Shown here one piece after another: positions 1 to 10,607 of a DNA stretch of 64,000 nucleotides. The translations under genes and the position numbers were made by a program. The stretch covers positions 28,938,720 to 29,002,719 of the forward strand of contig OW028585.1 in the NCBI GenBank assembly GCA_932294295.1. The letters run 5' to 3'. Below the pieces are notes generated by a model. The model had not been told where the DNA came from. It did no database searches and was given only the letters and a program-made list of their open reading frames with translations. This DNA is from Alitta virens (Eukaryota; Annelida; Polychaeta; Phyllodocida; Nereididae). Each line of letters begins with the position of its first letter. Position 1 is the stretch's first letter.

Positions 1-90
1 AGACTCAAGTAAGAGAGTGATTAAGCTCAGGAATTTTTAATTTTTTTTTGTAAATATGCTAGTTTCAAGGCAAACAAAATAAAGTTTGTA

Positions 91-228
91 CCGTAACGGA
101 GGGTATTATTGACAGGGCGGGTATTTTCGACACTCGCATTAAAATGTTAAAAATTAAAAATAAATAAATTAACATTTTAATGTGAGTGTCGAAAAGTCCC
201 ACCCTGTCAATAATACCCTCCGTTACGG
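91..228. mobile_element. Palindromic MITE with TA flanks
   Basis: Two nearly perfect inverted arms of about 57 bp (outer ends CCGTAACGGAGGGTATTATT) surround a short AT-rich loop. TA dinucleotides flank both sides, as expected for a Tc1/mariner-type target duplication. There is no coding capacity. Confidence 0.85.
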
Positions 229-288
229 TATGTCTATTTAAGATCAACTTTTAATAGCATATTGCTACACTGGGAATCAGCAAACAAG

Positions 289-568
289 TGAAACCCCCAA
301 TTGATTATGCAATTACAGTTTATAAACTCGAGTATATCTAAACATCAATAGTAATTTTACACCTCAGAAATCCAACAGAATATTAAGTTTTGAATCAGTT
401 TTTGGATGGAAAATTGGCTAAACCCCCAAGATTAATTATGCAATTACAGTTTATAAACCACGAGTATTTGTTTCGAAGGTAATTGTCTACATCAATAGTA
501 ATTTTACACCTTAAAAATCCAACAGAATATTAAGTTTTGAATCAGTTTTTGGATGGAAAATTTGGCTA
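289..568. repeat. Two-copy direct repeat, about 135-145 bp
   Basis: A block beginning AAACCCCCAA and ending in TTTTTGGATGGAAAA occurs twice head to tail. The second copy carries a small insertion (around 465-490). The repeats end just before the first putative exon at 582. Confidence 0.8.
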
Positions 569-581
569 ATCATCTTGTAAG

Positions 582-1408
582 CATGCTGTCCCTTCCTTTG
601 ATCAGCATACCACTATAAAAATACTTCATGAAGGCACCTATCCTGAATGGTTCTTCTTCAGAAAGGATGTAATGCTTATGTGGCAAAAGCTCAATGACAT
701 GGCTAAGGACAAGCTAGTTATCATTCTACAGGCAGCTGAGTCTGTGTTGCAACGTGTGAGATACGACAACGACAGCTGGAATCAATGGTTGAAGAGACCT
801 ATTTATACAAATCCAACTTGTTCAAGTCTTTTATATTATGGTAAGTATAGCTTTGCCCAGTTACATGTGTATATTACCATTTGTGATATTTAAATATCTT
901 TAAACTTTAGTGTAATTATGTAAATTTTAAGGCAAGTATGTACCATCAGTCTATCACAAAACCTGTATCATGCCCAATTAACCCATTTGTAGACACTAGA
1001 CAGAGCCAACTTCCTAAATCATAGAGTATAGTTGATAAGTATGATAGGAAACGGTTCTGCAATTCTTTAATAGGGGCTTTTGACTGAAAAAGGACACTTT
1101 GTCATTGTTTAATGGTTATATTTCCACACTTTTTGTTTCAGGAAAGATGGAAAGTGACAGTGAGTATACAATTTTAAAACAAAAAACAATATTTGTAATG
1201 CCACTAAACCTTTTATTATCAGCTGATTATTATTGCAAAATTAATTACAGACGTATTAGACCGATTATATCTGATCATTAAAGACGATAGAACATGGTGC
1301 GCTCTCTTGGGAGGATTTGGTGGCCTTGAAAAAGGCCATAAATATTTTTGGAGTTTTCTTGTTATTTTTTACTGGAACATCTACTGGAACAGGAACAGGA
1401 CAAGATGA
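582..1408 (+). CDS. Putative small spliced gene (3 exons), unknown product
   Basis: Three segments keep one open frame when joined: 582-840, 1142-1159 and 1251-1408 (stop TGA). The first ends at a strong donor (G|GTAAGTA). The middle one is an 18-nt microexon between TTTGTTTCAG and GTGAGT. The third follows ATTAATTACAG. Phases match across both junctions. The joined peptide is about 144 aa, with a charged helical stretch (NDMAKDKLVIILQAAESV), then LYYGKMESDNVLDRLYLIIK across the junctions, and an aromatic C-terminus. I do not recognise the family. The 5' end is uncertain: the acceptor at 579-581 (TTGTAAG) is weak and no start codon is assigned, so this may be the 3' part of a longer gene or an old mobile-element gene. 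The phased splice signals support it, but transcript evidence is lacking. Confidence 0.4.
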
Positions 1409-1964
1409 TTACTTCTTAGGAGACATCTGAGTCATATTAAGGAAGGACGTGTTCATCAGGCTGCTCATGTTGAGCGGAGTCAAACTGGCAGGAATTAAGG
1501 TTGTCACTGCCAGACCGCAATGATCCCACTGAAGGAAAGAAGAAACAGGCACCACTGGAGAAGGTACAGCAGAGAAGACACCCAATGAAGATGAAGGCCC
1601 AGGTCCAGAAGACTGGTAGGTACCTGCAGGCTGGAACGTGGCAACTGAAGAAGCTCCTGCAGGCTGTAAAGAAGCTGAAGCAGACGGCTGTGTAGACATC
1701 GTCTGCAAGGTAGTCCATTATTTCTCAGGAGTAGCCTGCTGGACCTGGCTGAATGTCGGCTGAAACATCTGGGCCTACTGCTGATGGAGCTGCTGCTGCT
1801 GAATAATTGTGACAGGCTGTAAAATATACTCATTGTTCCCTTTAGTTCTTTAAGCTAGCACAGAATCATCTAATCAACTGTTCTATTGTGTAGTGTGCAA
1901 GATGACCTATATTTAGCTGGCCTAATTTGGCTGACCTGGTTTTGAATGGAACTTAGTGGAAGCA

Positions 1965-2036
1965 GTTCTGGAAGATTCTGCAACACTCTAGAACACTCTA
2001 CACTTTTCTGAACTTCTCTAGACTTTTCTAGAAATA
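1965..2036 (+). promoter_or_regulatory. Heat-shock-element cluster in the LTR
   Basis: GTTCTGGAAGATTCTG at 1965-1980 contains three alternating, correctly spaced NTTCN/NGAAN units, the canonical HSF1 trimer site. More units follow at 1987-1996 (CTAGAAC) and 2003-2034 (TTCTGAACTTC, TTTTCTAGAAAT). The cluster sits about 20-90 bp upstream of the TATA box. HSF binding is inferred from the consensus only. Confidence 0.6.
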
Positions 2037-2054
2037 TGCAGATTAGTGGCCAAG

Positions 2055-2062
2055 TATAAAAG
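2055..2062 (+). promoter_or_regulatory. TATA box of the LTR
   Basis: TATAAAAG followed by a G run, downstream of the heat-shock elements, is in the position expected for an LTR promoter. Transcription would run rightward, antisense to the MADF locus. Confidence 0.55.
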
Positions 2063-3464
2063 GGGGTGAGTGACAGGCAAGAGGAGGGAGATTTCATCAG
2101 AAGCCCTGGAGAACTTACGTCACCATAAGAGCCTATTGCTATACATTAGTGTGGAGTTTGTGCCATCGTATTGCCTTGTTGGAATTCATCATCATAAGAG
2201 TAGAGCGTCCGTGAAACTGAGTGAAGAGACATTAGCCCAAGTACGGGAAGACATCAACGTAACATCAGGACTATCGTGAGACTTTCTCAACTGTGGAACG
2301 ACCGCAGGACCACACCAGGAGGGACACCGCGCGTGACTGTGCCAAAATAAGGACGATTTTTGACATTGATAGACTGTGAGTGCAGAATATTGAATTATTT
2401 GTACATATTACTTCCTGTTGAGTGTATTATTGTTTAGTAACCATTAAAGTGTTTAATTGTAAAATTTTGGGTTTGTTGTTCATTTCTGCTGAGTCGTAAC
2501 ATAATCAACTGCTGCTGTTGCTGCTGTTGCTGCTTGTTCCTCCTGACTTGCACCTTCAGCTGCAGGAAGAACGACATCAACTGGGCTTCGACGTCGTCAT
2601 ACGTGTCCAAGTCCAACTGGAGACACTCAGAATATATGTAGTCAGTCATCAAGCGGATTCCCTGGGTCTTCGGATCTGCAGGAGGAGGAGGAGGCTGTGC
2701 GATGGCTTTGATGTGCTGGTCAATCCTTGCGCAGCTGTCTGCTGAGCAGTCTGGACTATGTCAGCTAATTTGGAGCTGGATGCAGAAGAATGATCACCAG
2801 TATTCTTCCTCTTCTTGAAGGGACCACTCTTGGTGGTTGCTGGGAAGACTGGACTTAGCTCAACGTCAACTTCTTCCAGTTCTTCAGGCCCAGAATCTGG
2901 CTGTCCTGCACTGGAGCTGTCATCAAAGTTGGGCAGTTGCTTCTTGCTCTTCGCAATCTTCTTCTTTAGGTCGACAGCTTGACGAGACGGCACCCTGGAG
3001 ATGTGTTGCTCAAGGAACCCAAAGTTGGTGATAATCCACTTCTCCTTCACTGTTGGATTTCTCTTGGCTGTACCGGAAGGGCCCTGCTTGATAAGCTTCC
3101 CAGCACTGGTTCTGATAGACTCAAGCCAGGTCTTCAACTGTAGCCCAGTACAGGGGACACTGAGGGTCTGTGCCTTGTCATCGATGAGCCTCATCTTCCT
3201 CTGATGATCCTTGTAGTCACATCTGGTCCTGTCATAGAATATGTCATTCTCCCGGTACCAGTCAGCGATGTCTTGCTCATCATTAGGAGGTAGAAAAAGC
3301 TTCTCAGTCTTTCTTTTCGGCTTCTTCTGAGATGCAGCAAGAGCAGTGGCGGAGGAGGCCTTGATGGCAGGAAATTCACTGGCATCACTATTATCATCTT
3401 CTTCTTGGGTGTCTTTCTTCTCCTTCTCTACATCAATGTCTGGATCTCTGTCGCTGTCATCCAT

Positions 3465-5893
3465 AAGATAAGATAAGATAAAATAAACTTTATTTATAGT
3501 CGGAGGTGCAAGACAAAACAATAAAACATAAGCTATAAAGCTTTTAGCCGACTGGTAAAAATAACAATAACAATGAAAGAAGATATATATACAGATGATT
3601 AGAATGAGATTATGACTTAACTACTCAATGATCATAAATTATTTTGCTGACAGATTATACATGATCCACAATTACACCTTTGTAAGGAATTACAACGTCT
3701 TAATAAATCTTTGAACTTGGCTGAATCATCTACTTTTTAGTTCAACAGGTAAGGAATTCCAAATCAAAGCATCTTGATATATAATATCTGAAACCATATT
3801 GCGTAGTGTTGTAAACAGGCTTCACTAGCTTAAGATTATCTCTCATCTCATATGGCGTAATCTGCCTAGTGAAGAATGAACTTGTGATAGGTTTTGCCAT
3901 GTCATGGAGTACTTTGTAAACAAATTCTGCTAGACTAGTTTTCCTTGTTACATAAAGCATTTTTTTGCATGTTCTTTCTAGCAGATGGTTGTATCGGCTA
4001 TCATAATCATTGCAAGCTAATCGTATTGCTCTTACATTTAGTTTCTCAAGTTTCTTGTTTTGTCCTATAGTGAAAGTATTATATACAACTGTACAATAGA
4101 CAAAATTAGACGAGATAAATGATTCATATATTCTGAGTTTACTTGTGTAATCAATGTGTTTGCATAATCTTTGGAGTGCATTAATTTGTTTTGCTGCCTT
4201 TCTGCTGATAATTGATACATGGCAGTCAAAATTTAGTTTGTTGTCAATGTTGATACCTAACAGCTTAACAAATTCAGACTGTATTTTTTTATTGTCAATC
4301 TCAAAATGTATGGAAACATTTTCTCTACTCAGACATATCGCTTGGAATTTAGATGCATTTGCTTTCATAAAATTAATTTTGAACCATGAAATTGCTCGAG
4401 TGGAAGCCACTTCTAGTTGGTCCTTTATGACCATTGGGTCTCTGTGTGCATAACATAAGGTGTTATCATCAGCATAATTGTAAACGCTGCAAGAACTACT
4501 TAATTCAAACAGAAAATCATTTATGAAAATGTTAAATAAGAGAGGACCTAAGAGAGAACCTTGGGGAACACCAGTTTTCAAATTTACCATTCGCTTTTAA
4601 TGTTACCTAGTTTTACAATGTTTTCTATTTTTCTAATTAGTCCAATATGAATGAACAGGCTTCACACGATAAACCATATGCATGTAACATTGCAATTAAT
4701 AGGCCATGAGGCAGGCTGTCAAAACTTTATATAAGTCAATAAGTTTGCAGCCAACATGGCAATTATTGTCAAGGGCCTTCCTCCAGTTTTCTACACACTT
4801 AACCAGTACATTGTTACAACTTCCTAAAAAGCTGACAGACCTATGGATAATGAAGAGGATACAAATTCAATAATCTGATCACACATTTATAACAGCCTCA
4901 AACAATTTGGAGGTTGATGTTAGGACACTAAGAGGCCTGTAGTTTTGTTTTGAAAGTTGATCAGATTTTTTGTACAGTGGGGACACTTCAGCTATTTTAT
5001 TATAATTGGGGAATATCCTTGTATTTATGCTATTGTTTAAGATTGGGGTGAGACTTCGACTTAAGTGGGTTGCACCTATCTTGAGAAACTTTGGAGGAAT
5101 GTTATCAAAACCACTGGCCTCGTTTGTTTGTAGTGACTTCAGTTTCTTTTTGGTTGTAGTGTCATTTACAGGTGTGAAATTAAACTGTTGGTTGTTGTTT
5201 ACTTGATCATTGATCAACTTTATGCTTGGGTGGTGTTTATAGTGGTCAATGACCTCATCAGCTGACATGTTGTTTACAATGTCAGGTTCTTTCTTATCTT
5301 GCGCTACATTTATGAAGTATTCATTAAAAATGTTAGTTTTACAGGGTTGGTGACTATTGTGTCATTTTCTAATAGAGTGATTGTGTGATTGCTAGATTTA
5401 ATTTTATTTGTCATGAAGGGTTTAATAACTTGCCAGAAGTGTTTACCTTTGGCATTAGAAATATTGCAATTTTTATCAAAATAATTCCTAAGTGATGTCT
5501 TCTTTAGTTTGTTTACTTTGTTTCTTTGCTTTTTGTATTCATGCCAATTTTCTTGACTTCTTACCTTGATAAATTTCCATCTAAGGGCTGCCTTTACATT
5601 TAGACCTTTTCTAAGATTGTCATTCATGTGTGGTAATTGATTATTTTTAATTACTCTTTGTTTCCTTGGAGCATTTTTGTTAATAATTTCTGATAGTAAA
5701 GTATTGTGAAACCATAACTGATCGTAGAAATCGTCGAATACTTGGGAAATGTGGAAGGTGCTGTGGTCAGATCATTTAAGTAATCATTTTCACTGAAATT
5801 TTTGAAAGATCTGTAATGAATTAATTTAGGTTCATTTGAAGGACACAGGATTCTTGTTGCAGCACTTATATAGTTATGAAAGTCACTTAAACA
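3465..5893 (-). mobile_element. 5'-truncated, mutated non-LTR retrotransposon (LINE)
   Basis: On the minus strand there are fragments of a reverse transcriptase. A linker region (around 5310-5880) has KGKHFWQVIKPF. An N-terminal RT block (4879-5268) has NYRPLSVLTSTSKLFEAV. A catalytic block (3742-4590) has GVPQGSLLGPLLFNIFINDF and the active-site YADD motif. Stops and frameshifts separate the blocks. The 3' end carries AATAAAG followed by a (TTATC)n tail at 3465-3490, typical of CR1/L2-like elements that end in microsatellites. The endonuclease domain is missing, so this is a dead 5'-truncated copy. It was inserted directly upstream of the MADF start codon. Confidence 0.85.
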
Positions 5894-5985
5894 TCAGAAG
5901 ACTTGGCAGAAGACTTGGCAGTGGACTTGGCAGGATAATTGCAGAAGACCTGGCAGGAGACTTGGCAGGAGACCTGGCAGGTAAA
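5890..5985. repeat. Degenerate 12-bp minisatellite
   Basis: Imperfect tandem units of ACTTGGCAGGAG and ACCTGGCAGGAG. They begin close to the LINE 5' break. Confidence 0.6.
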
Positions 5986-6029
5986 TTGGTGAGAGCGTAA
6001 TAAGTAGAACTGGCAGGACAAGCAGGAGC

Positions 6030-7269
6030 TGCAGGAATTAACACTGGATTCTTCTGACTCAAATAACCTGATGACTTACTTGTGGCACACGTGAGTCACA
6101 CATAGCGTACGTAGGTATTGATTTTTCTATACATAGAAACTGGTGACTTATCCGTGGTACACGTGAGTGCACACGTAGAATCCGACGGTTAAGCGTTGCA
6201 CACGTACCTCTCCCGCCGGGTTCTTGACACCCACGTGTGCGATGGTTAACCCGCCGGCTTCTACAAGTGTCTTACGTATGACTTGGCGTATGCCACAAGT
6301 GCCTCTATGGCAACGACGGTTTCACTACAGTTGCTAACTATAAACAATCACTCGCAAGTTTTCTATGGAAGTTTTGAACAGGAGCAAAACATCCGTCGAT
6401 TTTGGCGGTTGTTCTTGGTTCGGGGACGACTGTGAGGAATCGAATGTGTTCACAGTCTTCTAAGACAAGCTCCCGATAACCACGTTTGCAGTACGGATGC
6501 CCAATTTGGCGCAATATTACATCATTCTACGAGAGCAATACGTCTTCTCCGGGAAAACCGGCTGTGTGAGAACCATGTTTTAAACTCTTAATGCACACAT
6601 CCATCAGTTTTGAAAAGTTTGTACTTAACAAAACATCAATCTCGGACTCAGCTTAGTCATTTCATTCATGTGACACACTATTATACAGATCACAATATTT
6701 GCCAGCCAAATATTCAGCAATATGGACATGAACAGTTACATGGTCCATTTTACCAGGATGTGGAGTTTTCTTTCTTTAAAATTATCCTGCATACTTGTAC
6801 ACACCCTTGAGAAAGTTAACAGACTTAACATTTTATAACCTAATTGATATCTGGCACGATTATTCCTTCTTAACTCAGTAATAATACCTTGTGGTCTACC
6901 ATTGTCGACCCACATTTTATGCCAAAATAAGCTGGCCTCAAAATACTTTTGAACATACTCATTACAACCAGGAACTACTTTTTGCTTTTTCCCCTAGCTT
7001 ATACATAGGTTAACAATTTTTACTAGCTTTTAATCATACAATCTATAATTTCATCGTGCAGATTACACAAATGGACCCCCATAAACATGACAAAATCTGT
7101 CAGTAAAACAATAGTTAATTCCTGTAAGATATCATAAAGTTCATTCTTATAATTCTATATCTGACCTGGAGATGTTCCATCCCAGTCTACATTTTCATGT
7201 ACATATATTTCATTATTCAAATCATATCTGACACACAGTAGTCAATATCAAACTTCAAAGTACACCTCA
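6030..7269. other. Non-coding stretch
   Basis: No convincing coding exon is visible. From 6080 to 6240 there is a cluster of CACGTG-like and CACACGT motifs within a moderately GC-richer patch. The remainder is AT-rich with only short open frames. Confidence 0.5.
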
Positions 7270-7277
7270 TACCCAGA

Positions 7278-7498
7278 CAGTGTGCGAAATAAGGGCCGGT
7301 CTGTCTGTCCCGACCAGCAGCTTCAAGGCAGGACCGACAGGTTTGATGACTTCCTGGTCCTGGGGACTGGCAGGTCTGAATGAAAGGATTAATGTTATGG
7401 CCTGGTAGGGACCGGCAGGTTTACTCAAGGACTGGTAGCTTTCCCACTCAGCTAGTCATTGGGACTGGTAGCTATTTTGTGCTTACCGTGAACACTGT
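7278..7498. mobile_element. hAT-type MITE
   Basis: The left end CAGTGTGCGAAATAAGGG and the right end ...GAACACTG are a degenerate inverted pair. The flanks carry TACCCAGA on the left and the same or nearly the same sequence on the right, as in an 8-bp hAT target duplication. The interior repeats GGACTGGCAGG-like units and has no transposase. A related element is at 35249. Confidence 0.65.
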
Positions 7499-7499
7499 A

Positions 7500-8509
7500 C
7501 CCAGATGGTTAGAAAAATTATCTGGACCATCATAATTCAATAACTTGACTTAGACTTTCACTCACAATGATATGGTCATTAAAAGACCTAGCATCCTAGC
7601 ACCAGAACCTTTACTATATTACTTCTAGAAAAACAATGCACGTCTTCATCCGCTACAAGACCACTATAAGCATTAATTGGTGCAATAGGAATTATGACAA
7701 AAATCGGTGTTAAAATCACCTCCTATAATCATCACATGCATTTGCAATTTGTAATACTTTTCACATCATTAAGCATTGAATTGCACTCAAACTATTAATA
7801 TTGCTATAGACACGAATGAGCAAATTTTTCATATTATCTCAATATCATAGTACATATATATCCTGATTGATTCATATTATAACAGATGATCTCCAGACAA
7901 TTGCAACACCACCGTGTGGTCTACTCGGTAACAAACGACTTTCGTCCATAGCACTTACACAATGAGAAACTATGTTATATCCAAGTTCATTAAACTAGTC
8001 AAATTGGGTTTTATAAAGGCCATGCTCTTAAAAAGTCACATTGTAAAAAATATTAAAATAATATAAGTCTTATTGAGAGAGTTGGCATATTTACAATTAT
8101 AGCTTATAAATATAGTTTATCTGTCAGGTAGCTATTGTCACTCGCCATCCTAAGCTAACATACACTCTTGCAACACATAGAAGGTTTATATTCACTCCTT
8201 ATACTTCACATTGTAAACGCTGTGCCTCTTTCCCTGTAGTAGGTGCTATAACTACAACGCCCCTAGTGGATCTTTTTTTTTTTTTGCTATAGCTCTGTCC
8301 AGTCCGTATTTACTTCAATTTGACAGTTAAAATATGGTAAAATGTCATTTCAAATTGATTTCAGTGTCAGCTAGTGTCCCAGTGTGCGAATAAAGCAATT
8401 ATCACAAATTTATAACGTCAACATAAGCTCATCATCTGAATGTAGGATCAGAGACAATACCCAGGATTTGGGTATATATAGAATAGTTGCATATAGAGGT
8501 AGCCATTCA
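7500..8509. other. Non-coding stretch
   Basis: AT-rich sequence without a plausible exon. A poly-T run lies near 8272-8286. A segment near 8195-8222 (ACATTGTAAACGCTG) recurs in the MITE of the phosphatase intron near 59679. Confidence 0.5.
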
Positions 8510-8511
8510 TA

Positions 8512-8827
8512 GTGGAGTTTCACGGAAGGTTCTCTGTATTACCACCAGGTGGCAAAAACCGAATACTGCAATTCTATTGGCTGAAAAAGTTCCCACCCTA
8601 GACTGTGTGATTGGCTGAAGCAAAGTGCATCCAAGCAGCAGCATTTTTAGTGCATTTTAATGTATATTTGACACTTTATCATTTAGTTGATTTTTGTTAT
8701 TTTTCTGAGAAAGATATATTTATGGAATCAGTTAGTTATCACCTACTGTGTCTGAAAGCAAAATGAGTTATAAGAGGAGAGGAAATACTTATGTCTTGCT
8801 GAATTCAGGGCTGTTCAGTGAAAAGAC
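8512..8827 (+). mobile_element. TA-flanked MITE, family M1, copy 1
   Basis: It starts GTGGAGTTTCACGGAAGG and ends CAGTGAAAAGAC. TA flanks both sides, and the ends form an imperfect inverted repeat (GTGGATTTTCAC against GTCTTTTTCAC in the family). Well-preserved copies lie at 10052-10357 (inverted), 23979-24287 and 52454-52722, with older remnants at 19409-20265. Non-coding, probably Tc1/mariner-derived. Confidence 0.75.
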
Positions 8828-9064
8828 TACTGGATAGCCTATTCCCTTAGCTATTGATTTTTACCAAACATTGGTTGTTACTGGATAGATAACTATGCAG
8901 TTCCTAGACATTTGTACGTCAGAGAATGTACGTTATTTTATGATGGAAAATATGATCCAATATATATATATATAGCCAATAAATGACAATCTATACAAGG
9001 GTACGTTAGCCCATGTCTTTAACTTTTATGTGGTATTAAGGGGACTAATTATAAATTAAGGAAG

Positions 9065-9242
9065 TCTAGGGAACTGTCTAGGAACTGTCTAGGAAGTAGC
9101 TAGGAACTATAGCTAGGAACTAACTAAGAACTAGGCACATGAATTATCTAGGAACTATATAGGAACTATGTAGGAACAATCTAGGAACTTTTTTAGGTTC
9201 AAAACATGTAGAAACTAACTAGGAACTGAAACCTAGGAACTG
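9065..9242. repeat. Minisatellite with CTAGGAACT unit
   Basis: CTAGGAACT recurs many times with 4-8 bp spacers (for example CTAGGAACTGT, TAGCTAGGAACTA). It lies between the two oppositely oriented M1 MITEs. Confidence 0.8.
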
Positions 9243-9289
9243 AGTTCAGACATCTAACTTATGCGACTAAATGCTGCTGCTTATGGGTC

Positions 9290-9960
9290 TACACTGAATG
9301 AATAATGCCCTCTTCAATAACTGGCCCCCTTACCAAGAAGTCAGCCCCTTCACCTGAAAGATTGATCGAAAGATGGCCCGAATGATATGGCCCCTTTACC
9401 AATGCAGACTGCCCAGGAAGAAGATGGCAGCTCCAGCTCAGGTCCACTTCACATGGAAGGCTGGCCCACTTAAGGAAGCCCTGAGCAGCTGATGAGGGAG
9501 GCTGGCCAGTTAAGGAAGCCCTGAGTGAGGCTGGCTGGCCCCTGAAGGGTGCAAAACATCATTTGGTGAAGGGAGCACTGGCAGTTATCACCCCCCCACC
9601 ATCTCCCGACCAGGGCCGGCCAGCCTATAAAAGTAGCATCCTAGCTTAGAGAACATCTCTGAGAAGGGGCCAACTTTCTTGCTAGGAGGACCATGGCAGA
9701 CTCCTTCAGCATGGGGCTATCTTCCTGGGCCAATTAATCTCTATATATCTTCCAGGGTGACTCTGGCAAACCTAGCAGGTGAAGGGGCCACCCTGGGCTG
9801 GAGCTATCTTCCTGGTGAAGGGGCATGCAGCTACCTTGCATAGGGCCAGCCTTCCCGCCAAACTATCAGCGATGGGGCCAGCCGTCCTGCAAACATTACT
9901 GGCTTGGGCACCAGCCAAATGATGGCCCCTGATTTATAGCTCATTCATGGCACAGCATCT
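9290..9960. repeat. GC-rich block of diverged GGCC-type repeats
   Basis: Short direct repeats such as GGCTGGCC, TTAAGGAAGCCCTGAG (twice, near 9472 and 9514) and GTGAAGGGGC occur repeatedly. The base composition contrasts sharply with the AT-rich surroundings. No reading frame is supported. Confidence 0.6.
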
Positions 9961-10051
9961 GCAGTGTCACACACAGTGCTAAAAACTGATTTATGGGCAC
10001 TTCATCCAGTAGTCGATAGCTAACATTTGTTTATATAAGTTATAGCCAATA

Positions 10052-10357
10052 GTGTCTTTTCCCTGAACAGCCCTGAATTCATCAAGACATGTCTTTCCTC
10101 TCCTCTTATTACTAATTTTGCTTTTCAGGCAGAGTAGGTAATAACTAAATAAAACTTTCTCCAAAAAAATAACAAAAATCAACTAAATGATAAAGTGTCA
10201 AATATACATTAAAATGCACTAAAAATACTGCTGCTAGGATGCACTTTGCTTCAGCCAATCACAGTCAAGGGCAGGAACTTTTTCAGCCAATAGAATTTGC
10301 AGTATTCCGTTTTAGCCACCTGGTGGAAATACAGAGAACCCATCCGTGAAAATCCAC
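10052..10357 (-). mobile_element. TA-flanked MITE, family M1, copy 2 (inverted)
   Basis: Reverse-oriented copy of the 8512 element, beginning GTGTCTTTTCCCTGAACAG and ending CCGTGAAAATCCAC, with TA on both sides. Each of the two copies has its own TA flank, so they look like separate insertions rather than the arms of one element. Confidence 0.75.
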
Positions 10358-10607
10358 TATTGCATTTTCAGTGTCTATATCACCCTTTTTTTATTCTGAA
10401 CCACAAAATTGTATCCTTTAGGGAAAAAAGAATGTGACACATATATTTAATAAATTTTTAATAACACTTAACAAATGCTTAATTGTGGAACGTCATTAAT
10501 TTTTCAACTATATAACAATACATACACTACACTTGGAATTGGTAAGTATCAAGAGCCTAGGACCAATATTTGCAACCTAACAGTTTAGTAGAGGTCCCAA
10601 TTCAAGG

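Larger units (their letters stand above)
1879..2501 (+). mobile_element. Solo-LTR-like insertion, 623 bp
   Basis: The element begins TGTTCTATTG and ends GAGTCGTAACA, giving the TG...CA ends of a long terminal repeat. It is flanked by identical 8-bp copies of TAATCAAC (1871-1878 and 2502-2509). Inside are a heat-shock-element cluster, a TATA box (2055-2062) and an ATTAAA signal near 2443, the expected order of U3, R and U5. There is no internal retroelement coding region, so it is read as a solo LTR. The 8-bp duplication is longer than the usual 4-6 bp, so the class is tentative. It lies inside the CAG-rich part of the MADF locus. Confidence 0.65.
1409..3464 (-). pseudogene. MADF (Myb/SANT-like)-domain protein, decayed and interrupted
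   Basis: The start ATG is at 3464 (MDDSDRD), followed by an acidic N-terminus, a basic patch (KKPKRKTEK), and a MADF-like DNA-binding domain: ADWYRENDIFYDRTRCDYKD, then a tryptophan-containing helix (LKTWLESIRTSAGKLIKQ). MADF domains are trihelical DNA-binding modules of animal transcription factors and of some transposon-encoded proteins. After about 245 codons the frame shifts near 2725-2735. The continuation (AQPPPPPADPK, then a run of eight glutamines) is read in another frame to about 2505, where a 623-bp LTR-like insertion lies. Beyond it a Q-, S- and P-rich tail is still legible down to 1409 (QQQQLHQQ, AQMFQPTFSQVQQATPEK), with two in-frame stops (one a CAG to TAG change). A LINE 3' tail abuts the start codon, so the native promoter is separated by 2.4 kb. 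The locus is probably dead. Confidence 0.6.

Noticed and set aside
8512..10357. One 1.8-kb foldback transposon with 320-bp inverted arms
   Set aside because: Each arm has its own TA flank and its own pair of termini, and solitary copies exist at 23979 and 52454, so two separate MITE insertions fit better.
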